From Phaeosaccion multiseriatum (lineage: Eukaryota; Ochrophyta, other classes), in assembly GCA_965112735.1 (NCBI GenBank), contig OZ218951.1:2480001-2544000 (forward strand): 64,000 bases of DNA. Reading direction: 5' to 3'. A program made the translations under genes and the position numbers. Shown here one piece after another: positions 22,250 through 32,117 of the stretch. How positions within the stretch are numbered: position 1 is the stretch's first letter; every line of letters begins with the position of its first letter. The notes below the pieces were generated by a model, which saw only the letters and a list, made by a program, of their open reading frames with translations, did no database searches and was not told where the DNA came from.

Positions 22250-22661
22250 CAGCAGTAGCGGGGTGTTGTGTCTAGCCGGTTTGGAGCAAGAGCGACCAAC
22301 TGACCATTGATTGACCACCTCCGGAGAGAGACCACGCCGGCCAGCGCGCCAGTAAGCGAAGCGGTCTGAGGCAGACGAGAGTAGGGTGGAGGGAGAGAGG
22401 AGAGTCTGGGGCAGACGAGTGGAGGCGGTGCATGCGTCGATGCACTGCTCGACCCCTGACGCGCTATCCGCTATCGCCGGCGCCAGCCGGCGTGCTATGC
22501 TATCGCCAGCGTCAGCCGGCTTTGGGGGGGGCGTGCTATCCGCTATCGCCGGCGCCAGCCGATCCGCTATCCGCTATCGGCCGGCGGCCGATACGACGCT
22601 ATGAATGTGGGCGATAGCGCGTCATGAATTCCTACTAAGTCAATAAATTGGTCCCCCCCGG
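21675..22661. other. Spacer with CAG repeat and palindromic cluster
   Basis: No gene is supported. CAG-type triplets occur at about 21788-21842 and 22214-22256. A G/C-rich repeat cluster lies at 22456-22624 and is listed separately. Confidence 0.5.
22456..22624. repeat. Compact cluster of GCTATCCGCTATCGCC repeats bounded by inverted repeats
   Basis: Three diverged copies of a unit like GCTATCCGCTATCGCCGGCG occur here, with GCCGGCGCCAGCCG palindromic parts. The whole cluster is flanked by an 11-bp inverted repeat, TGACGCGCTAT at about 22456 and ATAGCGCGTCA at about 22612. It lies about 40 bp outside the left end of the inverted-repeat element. Function unknown. Confidence 0.7.
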
Positions 22662-22699
22662 GCCCTTGTATGTCAATTAACCGCCCTGGATGTCAGTAG
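22662..22699 (+). repeat. Left 38-bp inverted repeat
   Basis: Matches 25352-25389 in inverse orientation at all 38 positions by direct comparison. It contains a TTAA core (AATTAACC). Confidence 0.95.
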
Positions 22700-24659
22700 G
22701 ACCGAAATTTTTGGTCAATTTTTTTTCATCGGCTGGGGCGCGTGAGGGAGGAGATGAATACTAGATACAAGGACTATCCCAGACGAAGCGCTTGTGCAAG
22801 CTTGAGGAAAACACAGTGAACTCGGGATTAGGCAGCTGAGAGCGTGCTCGCAGCAGCTTTGTGGCAAGAACTAGCGGGTGAGCTGCAAAGGTGCGTTTTT
22901 CGCCAACCTTGGTTTCGAGAGAGAGAGAGGACGGAGGGGGGTATACCCATAGAGATCAGCCGTGGGCAAGATAGGATCTCTTCTCCAGGAGTATGCGAAA
23001 CTTTTCATATGCGTCGCATGCTCTTCCGCCTCCAGCTCGTCGGCACTTTTGCCCCTGAAGTTAGGGTACTCCACCTTCACAGTTGGATGTCTCTGAGACG
23101 TGGACACTGCTCTATTCTACCGATTTTCAGGGCCCATGAGGGCGTCATCTCGTCCGCAGGACACGTCTGATGACCCCCATACCGCTGCTGTCCATGGGCG
23201 GGGGGCAAGAGGTCTATGGCAGGTCGTCACCCGAGGTGGCCGAAAAGGTGAGGGCGCACGAGAGGGGGAGAGGGCGTGAGATGGAAGGCTTCGCCTGGCA
23301 GTTACGAGCGGGGCAAGAGGGATTAACATCACTCATATATAGCCTGGCTTGTGACCAAGTTTTAGCTTCAAAGGTCATAATCCCATGTGCACAATCGCAT
23401 ACGTGTGCTCCCCTCTCTTTTGCCTTTGAAGGGTCCTTTTTGTGAGGTCATGAGCAGCCGATCCCACGCCCTGTCAGAGCATCGGTCTTGCTCAAGGGGC
23501 GTAATACTAACTCCCCTGCCCCCTGTTATTGCGGGACGTGGGTGGTGGGGCCTTCGGGGGGACTTCGACATCTTCTCCCGAGGTCACTGCACAGGTGGCG
23601 AAGTATGAGGGTGGAGAGGAAAGGGAAGGAACCTTCCCGGCAGAGTCAAGGGCGACACAAGGTATGTTGTGGCATCTAGTGTGTGAGTTGTCAGATGTCC
23701 AACTTTCAGCTTCAGCGAGCTTAACCAGACATGGGAAATCACCTCGTGTCCACCTCCCTAATTTTGGCCCCTTCGGTTAGGTCATCACGAGGGTCATTAC
23801 CGGGGCAGGAGAACGACTGCGGCGACCATCCTGCCTCTCTTCAGGGAGCGAGAAGGTAAGGAGCAAGGGGTTCACGAGCGGCAGTGGCCAGACGAGCGGG
23901 GGGAAGAGAAGCAAGCGTCCAGATAGAAGTCAAGCTTATCCGCCTCGTCGTCCACCCCGGGGGACGCCGTTGCTGCACGATCAGCTGCAGCTCCTCTTGG
24001 CTACTGCGGATGAGCGTGCTCGTATTGAAGCCTACCAGCCACGAGTGAGAGAAGCTCAATCAAGCAGCAGCTGGACGCGCCATCGGCTGCCGAGGCGGCC
24101 ATGGGAGCTGAGCCGGAGAAAGGGGGGGGGGGTAGCGTGCTGTTGCTGTGGGTGGTGGTGTTCGTCGTGGCACATGGTCGAAAAGCGAGAATGACTCAGG
24201 GGCGACAGGACGATGAGCCGCAAGGCCATACTCAAGTCGCTGACCGCCCTGTATGCAGAGAAAGTGGGGTGGAGGCCGTGGCAGGGGGGTTAGGAGCTGC
24301 CAGAGGAGGGCTTGGCGGGCTACCGAGACGGATTTCGCAGGTAAGACGGAGCCTCGTGCAGCATCTATAGTAGTAGTAGCTGTAGCAGCACCGATAAGGG
24401 GAGGAGGGGCAGTGTGTGTACAGTTGGAGCTGCCCATCCGTGAAATTGGGTTAAAATGACGAATATACACATAGATAGCGTTGTAAATCGCATCCTCGCC
24501 AAGGAGAGCATGTAAAGAGTACCAAATCGGCGCATGGTCATGAGGTATAGCCTCGCGTTGTATCTGGCCCATATCTATCGTCATACCCTCTCTTCCCCCT
24601 CGATCGAGGGTCAGGATGACGACGAAAAGGGGCCCTTCACACTTGTAAATTCTCTCCCT

Positions 24660-25330
24660 CACTCTGTAGCTCCTGAAAGGACACTTCGAGCTGCCCAGCA
24701 CTCAGCAGACTATGTATCCCTCAAGTCATCTCAAGGGTTTCATATCTCGTGGTCTGCTGGTCGCACACGCTCCTCCCTCTCCTCACCATTTTTGAGGTGA
24801 AAACTGCTGCCATAAGTGTTTCCATCTCGCCTCACCCCTTCTGCTCCACAGCACCTGCAATCGCACTCTTAGCTGCTCAACGTCGACTTCCATATGTGGG
24901 TCGCAGTCTGCTCAAAACCATTCCTCCCTCATGGGCTCTTGCTCGCACACGCTCTTCCCCCACTCCCCCCTTGTTTGAGGCCCAAATTCCCGCCAAAGCA
25001 ACGGACATTTCAGCTCCACATGTTAGCCCACTATCTCCTAAGACCGCGCTCCCAGCTTCACATCGGCTATTTGACTACATAATCCGTATTCAGCCCGAAG
25101 ATTATCACCTCTTGTGTGAGCTACGCCTCTCTCTTTCTCCCTTGTTCAGGGGCAAAGATCTCGTCAACATAGAAGCACATTTCACCTCCTAAATCGCTCT
25201 ATACAGACGCAACAATCAGACTTTAAGCTGCTCAACATCTAGAATACTGTCTTTGCCTCAGACCTCCCGAAGAGCTTCGCCTGTGGTGCTCTGTAGCGTG
25301 CGTAATACCTCTTTTCCTGAGCCCACTCAA
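24660..25330. repeat. Diverged tandem repeats of about 185 bp inside the inverted-repeat element
   Basis: Three to four units are visible by matching landmarks: CTGGTCGCACACGCTCCTCC at about 24757, CTTGCTCGCACACGCTCTTC at about 24938, and a third, more diverged unit near 25110. Translated on the plus strand the units share a pattern (AP..ALLA..RL.Y, then R.RSS..PLF), but stops and frame changes occur, so coding is doubtful. Confidence 0.5.
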
Positions 25331-25351
25331 AATGTTGATTCTACTGATTTT

Positions 25352-25389
25352 CTACTGACATCCAGGGCGGTTAATTGACATACAAGGGC
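25352..25389 (-). repeat. Right 38-bp inverted repeat
   Basis: Exact inverse of 22662-22699; the match stops abruptly on both sides. Confidence 0.95.
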
Positions 25390-25483
25390 GCCCCAGACCC
25401 CATACCTTCCCCCCAATACTCGTCCTCTTTTGATTGCTGCTGGTGCTGCTTTCACCTTCTCCCCTGCCCTTGCACAGAGGGCT

Positions 25484-27202
25484 ATGGAAAGGCGTAGCGT
25501 CAAGCAGCACGGCTTTGATCTGTCCATCGTCGTGGATGGCGAACTGCTTGTGGTTGATATGCTCAGGGGAGTCGACACGGTGGTGGTGCCAAGCTATGGG
25601 GACGAGCACCCCAAAAGATACAAAATCAAGGCGCGTGAGCAAAGTGGGGTTGCGGAGGGTGGAGAATATTTTAATTAAAAAAGTCTCCTTCTTCCCTTCT
25701 TCCCCCCTTCCAGTACTGCTGTCTTAATGTCCCCGCCCACATTGTGGTGTCAATATCTCCACTACTGTCCTTCTGACCGCCCTTCTGAACCACCCCGCAG
25801 CAGGTGGTGAACCGCATCGAGAGAAAGGAGAAGCTCGTCATGCGGCTCTGTGTGGACGGGCGGGAAAACAAGGGTCAGTTGAACACACTGACTCCCTCAC
25901 TCCCTCACCCATCCACTCACTCACTCACTCACTCACTCACTCACTCACTCACTTACTCACTCACTCACTCACTCACTCACTCACTCACTCACTCACTCAC
26001 TCACCGAATCAGGTAGCGTCCACGTGATCGGCAAGCACGTGGGGAGTACCTCAAGTATGTCGACGTTCGGGGGGAATTTCCTTGCCTTCGGGAGGATGGA
26101 CACCGTTGAAGGCGCGGGCGGTGCAAACGCCAACCCGGAGACGCTTCAGGCGGTGAGTGTCCCGCTCTCACTTGCCCGCCATGCCTCTGACCTTTCCCTC
26201 CGTGGAGATGTGGAGGAAGAACGTTCTTTCTCACTCAGGACCGGCCTCCTTTCCTCCCTTCCCTCCCTGCCGCCCTGCCTCCCTCCCTGCCTCCCTCTCT
26301 CCCTCCCTCCCTCCCTCCCCCCCCTCCCCCCCCTTCGTTCGCTGCCTCCAAATTTACCCGATCGTATGCAGATCGGAGCTATCACGCTGAAGGTATTCAA
26401 GTTCAAGAAGGAGCGCAAGGGAGTCAACATGAAGGAGAGGAAGGCGCGCACGAGTCTGCTTGGCAGCGAAGTGAAGGTAACCGAAGGTACCAAGAAGAGT
26501 ATCGCAGCGGTGACGGTGAGCGGGGGAGCATGTGGTCCGCGGCGAGGAAAGACGGTTTCGAGAGGGCGCCTCCTGCACACGCTACAGCTAAACTATGCCA
26601 GCGCGGCCACTGTACTGATGGGGAAGGCCAAAGCTCAGAGGGAGGTTGGGGGGGGGGCTGCTGCTGCCGGTCGTGGGGAGGAGGCGGAGGGAGAACAAGG
26701 CGGAGGGAGAGCATCCACACCGGGTCAGCGGAAGAGGAAGAAAGGTGCGCAAGGGGAGGGCGACGGGGAAGCCGGGGGCAAGATGAAGAAGCTTGCATCC
26801 AGCAGTGATATGGCTGCTGTATCACCAACTGCTGGTGGTGCGGCTGGTGGTGCTGCTGGTGGTGTCACACCGGTGGTGTTCGAAGTGCTCGACGAGGAGG
26901 AGGAGGAGGAGGAGGAGGTGGGGACGAAAGCAGGCGGAGGGGATGGCAGTGGAGGAGCAGCAGCGGCAGCAGGAGCAGGAGCGGGGCCCATCAAGGAGGA
27001 GATGGAGGTCGTGCCAACAGTGGCCGAGCGAGGAGTGATCGACTTGATCGACGAAGAGGAGGTGTCCACGAAGCCAGAGGGAGGAGGCGATGGCAGTGGA
27101 GGGGCAGCAGCGGCAGTAGCAGCAGGAGCTGGGCCCGCCAAGGAGGAGCAGGAGGAGGTGGGGCCACGCGTGGCCGAGTTTGGGTTGATCGATCTGTCGT
27201 GA
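25484..27202 (+). CDS. DUF7918-like protein with acidic tail and SUMO-interaction-like motifs (about 396 aa), paralogue A
   Basis: Exons 25484-25630, 25801-25873, 26013-26152 and 26372-27202 fit the paralogue at 29078. The N-terminal half has FDLSIVVDGELL, a middle strand-rich block (FLAFGRMDTVEG, then IGAITLKVFKFKKERK) and LLHTLQLNYASAATVLM. This layout resembles DUF7918, a domain of unknown function known from fungi and algae. The tail is Gly/Ala/Glu-rich with VIDLIDEEE and the C-terminal FGLIDLS. The first intron seems to use a GC donor (AAG/gcgcgt), because no GT donor keeps the frame. The second intron holds a CACT array; the third is 219 nt, stop-free and in frame. Function unknown; the tail suggests a nuclear, SUMO-linked role. 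Confidence 0.7.
25908..26004. repeat. (CACT)n microsatellite in intron
   Basis: Tandem CACT units fill most of the intron between exons 2 and 3 of DUF7918-like paralogue A. Confidence 0.9.
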
Positions 27203-28009
27203 TAAGCGCCACAGTGTGGGAAGAGGAAGGGTTCCAAGCACACTTGGGCTGACGCGGGGGGGGGGGGGGGGGCTCGAGTATGGATGTACATAGATGGCAT
27301 ATAGGGGGGAGTGAAGCATGGCTGGGTGTACATCGAAAGCATGCGGAGAGGGAGAGAAAGATAGAAAAAGAAAGTGAGAGAGAGAGTAGTCATGTGGCGT
27401 GAATATAATATATAGGCAGTCCTCCTTGGCATGTTACGTGTGTGCATTCTCTATACACCCCCTTCCTTCCCCTCCCAAGGCTTTCCTGTTGACTCCCTCT
27501 CGCCCGTTGTCACCTACACAGCTCAGTCTACCCACAAAGCAGTGCTCCCCCCAAACCGACTACACCCCTTCCCCCCAGCGCATGCGAGTCAAACTACAGT
27601 CATTTGTCTGCCAAAGGATCGCACCCTCAGCACGATAGCCAAGCTCACGAGCAGAGCAGCAGTCAGGGCCTTGCCTGCACAGATCAAGAGTCTTGCCTGC
27701 ATAGGACACACTGGCCCTGCCCAAGGTGCTCGTACATCGCAGGGAGAGAGCACCTCAAGCTGTCGACCACAGCCATGATGGACCTGCCCCTCCACAGAGC
27801 AGGGTACAGAGGGTACACTCCAGACGGCCATGTCCCACGCGAAGTGGGGAGCTGAAGAGCCGTCAGCGTCTCGTCGATCAGCACCCCTGCTACTCTGTGA
27901 AATGCCAGGCACAGATAAAATCTTCAGCCCCTACCCGTATAAAGTAAAGAGTGTCAAAATACTTTTGACGTGTACGCGCCTTCAAGGCTGGCATCCCGCG
28001 GTGGCACCT
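27203..28009. other. Spacer without recognised gene
   Basis: Contains a poly-G run at about 27256-27272 and unremarkable sequence. Open frames at 27589-27912 (-) and 27604-27855 (+) overlap each other and match nothing I recognise. Confidence 0.4.
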
Positions 28010-28510
28010 TCAGTCCTCGCAGTCGCAGGGATGTCCATTGGCGTGCACCCACTGCTGAATCTCCTCAAGCATGGCATTGTCACCCCCTTCAAGGAGGAAT
28101 AAATAAAAATACCCGAACGGTGTTTCGCGACACTTGGGCACACAAACTTGTCCCAGGGACACATGACCTCCTCGGATCGCAGCCACTAGGATGGGGAGGC
28201 TCTTGTCGGAATACACTGCAGTATGACAAGACATGCAGCCATTGGAAACACTTCCAGGTTGCCTTCTTCGGCCGCGAAAAAAACCAAATGGAGCACCCAC
28301 TCGATTACAGGAAGACACCCAGACTGAATAGATCCTTTCAAGATGCTTAAGTCAGACGGCGCGTTCGCTTCGTCTATGAGCAGCCACTCCAGCATCCTCG
28401 GCTTCCCCTGTCGAGCTTCCGTGCACACCTCTTCATTCTACGGGCACTTCAACTTGTCGGGCAGGATCTCCATTCGCAGCCATTGGAGGATGCTGAGTCC
28501 GTGGTGTCCA
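28010..28510 (-). pseudogene. Decayed F-box-like/ankyrin gene fragment
   Basis: Reading the minus strand from about 28510, a sequence like LSILQWLRMEILPDKLKCP is followed by a TAG exactly where the intact paralogues have the Trp of CPWNE. Then come the fragment EEVCTEARQ and a frame change near 28280. The conserved C-terminus (EEIQQWVHANGHPCDCED) ends at 28010. It is the same family as the genes at 605, 1870 and 11929, but shorter and more diverged, so it is an old non-functional copy. Confidence 0.8.
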
Positions 28511-29077
28511 CATCTCCGTACTCAGCCAGTTTGGTCGTTTGGGGGAAGGTTGAAGGAAGGGGGGGGGTCTAAGTGCCATCTATGGTCGAAGGGTACTACC
28601 AAGTTGGTACTACCCTTGTTGGTCGTGTGAGCCAGTTGTAAGAAGCCTTTTTTTTTTTTTTTTTTTTTTCCTTTTTTTCCTCTTGCTTCCCTCTCCTCAT
28701 TGATCCTCAATCTCCTTCCCAACCCAAACGCTCGCTGGTCCCCTCTATCTTAGTGCATACCTCTGGCTGGAAGCACATGTTCACCAGTGAATCGTAAAAC
28801 ACCCAGCTAAAGGAAGCGGGAGAGCGTTCATAACGGCAGAACTTGGTCTCTTCCCGCGAAGAAGGAGCCTGTGAGCAGGTAGGACGTAGACAATCGAGCG
28901 AGGAAAGCGAGGACTCTACAAAGTCCCGGTTGTTTCTTGTGGTGGCAAGAGAATCGTGCGCACTACTTCATGACTTTTGATTGAGATTTTGAGAAGGTGT
29001 TTGTCCTCATTGCCGTCTCATTCTCCGTTCTCCTGCGCAGATAAGAGGATCGGCAGCTGCCGTGTGCAACAAAGGAA
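28511..29077. other. Spacer with poly(T)
   Basis: A 22-nt T run occurs at about 28648-28669, flanked by CTTTTTTTCC; a retroposed poly(A) tail is possible but no source gene is seen. Otherwise no feature. Confidence 0.4.
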
Positions 29078-29826
29078 ATGGAGCGGACATCGGTGATGAA
29101 AGATGGCTTTGAGTTGTCTATATATACGGAGGGATCGCCAATGAAGGTGGAGAGCCTCCGAGAGAGGGACATCGTGGTAGTTTGGCTCAAAGACCGGGAT
29201 ATGCTCCACTATCAAGTACATGTGAGTGGGAAGAGAAATAACGAAGAAAAAGAGATTGGGGCGAGAAAGTAAGGGAAGGAGCGAGCTGCAAACTCTTCGT
29301 CACTAACGCTCCAGTCTCCACTTTTCGTCTCGTTGTGTTTGCTGTTACTCAGGTCAAGAATCTCGTCAAGCGCTCAGCGAAACAGGTGAGAGCGGACAGA
29401 CTGGAGAAAGGGCAGGGGCTGTGGGATTTACATTTGAACTTATGGGCTCTGTGGGACAGGGTGGTGAAGAGGGTGACGAGGGGCAGGGCGGCGGTAAACA
29501 TGTGGTGCGGGACAGACACCACACCCCACCCACGAGCACCACGGAAGCTTCGCTCTTTTGTGAAGTGACATGACACTACAGTAGTCACCCACGTCGATAA
29601 GTTTCTGACCAACAATTGGTGCCACCGTACCGTTGCGCCTCGCCATCCCTTCAGATTTTGAGGCTGGTTGTGGACGGGGTCCGGGATACCAAGTTCATTA
29701 CGGTCTTGGACAAGGAGGTGGGCTCGACATGCACCATCAAGTCACACGGACTCACCTACCTCGCCTTTGGAAGGATGGAGATCGAGGAGGGGGGCACCGG
29801 GACCGCTACAATGCAGAAGCTCGCGG

Positions 29827-29867
<41 letters not shown>

Positions 29868-30815
29868 TGTGTGTGTGTGTACGTGTGTACGTGTGTGTAC
29901 GTGTGTGTGTGTGTGTGTACATGTGTGTATGTGTATGTGCAGTGCTTGCGTCCTTGCTTCCTTCCGAAGCGAAACCCTTCGGGCTCTCTACTCTTGTAAC
30001 CGTCGGACGCTCGGCGGCGTGAGTTTAGCGCTAGCCTGCTTGAGATCTCTTCCTCCCCATACACATATATGCACCATGGCCACCATGGCTCGCTGGTTTG
30101 AGCAGTGGCTGAATGGCTGAAAGCTCAACCCTCTCCCCCGACCCCGCCCTCGCTTTCTCCCTCCCTCCCTCCTCCCTCCTTCCTCCCTCCCTCCCCCCCT
30201 CCCTCCCTCCCTCCCTCCCTCCCTCCCTCCCTCCCTCCCTCCCTCCTCCCGGTGTCCGTTGCATGTGTGCACAGCTGGGCAGGATCGAGGTTGAGATAAA
30301 ATCGTGCATTGGCACGACGCAAATGAATGGCTCGAGCCGGGGACCTGCGGCCGACTTGCTCGGGAACAACATTCGGCTGGGGGAGGCAGCTAAGAAAAGC
30401 AAAAAGGCGAGTGCGGCGGTGACTGTGAGCGGCGGTCAGATGGCTGAGCCGACGGGTGCGTTCACGTCCTACAGCACTGGGCCATTGGAGCACACGCTCA
30501 CCATCCGTTACGCCAGTCCTATTCACGTGCTGCTGGACAGACAAAATATCGCCCGCGAGGAGAGGCAGAGGAGGCTGGCGGCGGGGGAGACTTTGGAGGT
30601 GGAGGAGGTTGAAGTGTCCGACGATGAGGAGGAGGAAGACGAGGACGACGTGGAGGAGGAGGCGGCACCTTCCGCAGCAAGAGGCGCAGCGGCAGCAACA
30701 GGAGCAGCCATAGTAGCTGCAGCAGCCGCAGAAAAAGCAGCAGAAGAAGCACGAGTAGCAGCGGCAGCAGCAGCAGAAGAGGCACGAGCAAGAGCAGCAG
30801 CAGCAGAAGAAGCTC

Positions 30816-30849
<34 letters not shown>

Positions 30850-31036
30850 TGGAGAGGCGTCCGGTGCCAAGCGCAAGGCCGGGGAGGGCGCTGACGATGC
30901 CGGCGCCGAGCTGGAGGGCAGCAAGAAGGCGCGATCCGATGCTGTAAAGTCAGAGCCTCTTGCGGCGGCCGCTGCGACTTCGGGTGCCGCTGAGGAGGAT
31001 GACGAGGACGGCGATGACTTTATCGACCTCACGTGA
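29078..31036 (+). CDS. DUF7918-like protein with acidic tail and SUMO-interaction-like motif (370 aa), paralogue B
   Basis: Four exons, 29078-29221, 29353-29385 (33 nt), 29655-29828 and 30275-31036, all phase 0. They encode MERTSVMKDGFELSIYTEGS, LRLVVDGVRDTKF, YLAFGRMEIEEGG, LGRIEVEIKSC and LEHTLTIRYASPIHVLLDRQ, matching paralogue A block by block. The remainder is acidic (DDEEEEDEDDVEEE) and then Ala/Glu-rich helix-forming sequence. After a basic patch (AKRKAGEG) it ends DDFIDLT, close to the SUMO-interaction consensus. The third intron opens inside a (GT)n tract and ends after a CCCT tract. Probably nuclear; molecular function unknown. Confidence 0.75.
29826..29940. repeat. (GT)n tract serving as intron donor region
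   Basis: Interrupted GT dinucleotides begin at the exon 3 border of paralogue B (GAG/gtgtgtgt). Confidence 0.85.
30155..30250. repeat. (CCCT)n tract near intron acceptor
   Basis: Tandem CCCT units lie just upstream of the acceptor at 30274 and may act as an extended polypyrimidine tract. Confidence 0.85.
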
Positions 31037-32117
31037 TACTTACGTGGTCCTTACGTAGGAGGCCGTCCTCTGACCACCCCTCGTACGGCACCCGTAGCTC
31101 GCCGAGGGTACGGTGCGATGGGGTGAGGCCATGCTGGCAGGGCAGGCACTCACGTCAAGTATGCACACCCAGAGAGAGGGAGGGAGAGTGGTTGAGTGAG
31201 TGAGAGAGAGAGAGAGAAGAGAGAGAAGAGGGAGAGAGAGAGAGAAGAGGGAGGGAGAGGGGGGGGGCTGTGGGCGGGCGGGAGGTGCTGCTCTTTCCTC
31301 AAGAAAGACTTAGCGAGACAGAGCATGGGTGGGTGTGCTTGTGTAGTTGGGTGGGTGGGGGGGTGGTTAAGTACTTGAGTGTTTTGATGCGTGTGTGTGC
31401 GTGTGTGGGTGCGTGTGTAGGATGGGTGAGGGGAAGATAGCAGATGCACACTGTTGGTGGGTGGGTGGGTGGGTGAGTGGGTGGGTGGGTGGGTGGGTGA
31501 GGAGGGCGAGCCACGACGAGCGAGGCCCCACTGCAGCAGAGGACTGTGTGGCATGACTGCAGAGGACTGTGTGGCATGACTGCACAGTCCTATGACCACT
31601 GGTCACACCCACGTGTGCATGTGCAGTACACACGCGGATGGGGCGATGGGTATGTGTGTACGTAGGGTCAGTGTGTCGGTGATTTATTGACTTATATGTG
31701 GTTTGGGTGGGGTGGGGAGACGTGAACAAGCGGGGGTTGAGGGTGTATATTGTATATTTCAATTTATGTGTGGCGCACAAGTCCCGACACTGTTGTACAA
31801 GGGCATCAATGGCATCGCCTCTCTTGTACGTAGTTCATAGGAATGTCTCCAATCCATTCAAGCATCGATGAACCACCTGCAGCTGAAACGCAACAAGAAG
31901 GTGGGGTTGGCTATGTAAGTATAGCGATTAGCTCACTAAGTGTGTCAGTAATTGCTGCGCTCTCTCCGCGTCGAGCGGCCTTACATTACGCAGCGTGCTG
32001 CTGCTGCTCTGCTGCTCTGCTGCGACTGCTGTATGCTATTGCTGCCGCTGTATCACCAACTACTGTGGGCGCTGCTGCTACTGCCGCTGTATCACCAACT
32101 GCTACTGCTGGTGCTGC
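31037..32117. other. Spacer with G/T-rich repeats
   Basis: Contains a (GA)n tract at about 31197-31260, GGGT units at about 31456-31500, a duplicated 24-nt segment (GCAGAGGACTGTGTGGCATG at 31537 and again at 31560), and CTG-rich DNA at 31996-32115. No gene is recognised. Confidence 0.5.

Larger units (their letters stand above)
22662..25389. mobile_element. Putative non-autonomous element with 38-bp terminal inverted repeats (2.73 kb)
   Basis: The 38 bases at 22662-22699 are an exact reverse complement of 25352-25389. They start GCCCTTGTATGTCAATTAAC on each outward end. Between them no transposase or other gene is recognised. The interior is visibly less G/C-rich than the flanks and consists of diverged internal repeats. 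No clear target-site duplication is visible. The interpretation as a MITE-like or cut-and-paste DNA transposon derivative is inference. The right end lies about 95 bp before the ATG of the first DUF7918-like gene. Confidence 0.6.

Noticed and set aside
22871-23107. Minus-strand frame with EYPNFRGKSADELEAEEHAT resembling a retroelement gag fragment
   Set aside because: Short, no zinc knuckle, protease or reverse transcriptase nearby; similarity is only impressionistic.
28642-28672. Processed-pseudogene poly(A) tail
   Set aside because: A T run exists, but no intronless gene copy lies adjacent in the right orientation, so it is treated as a simple run.
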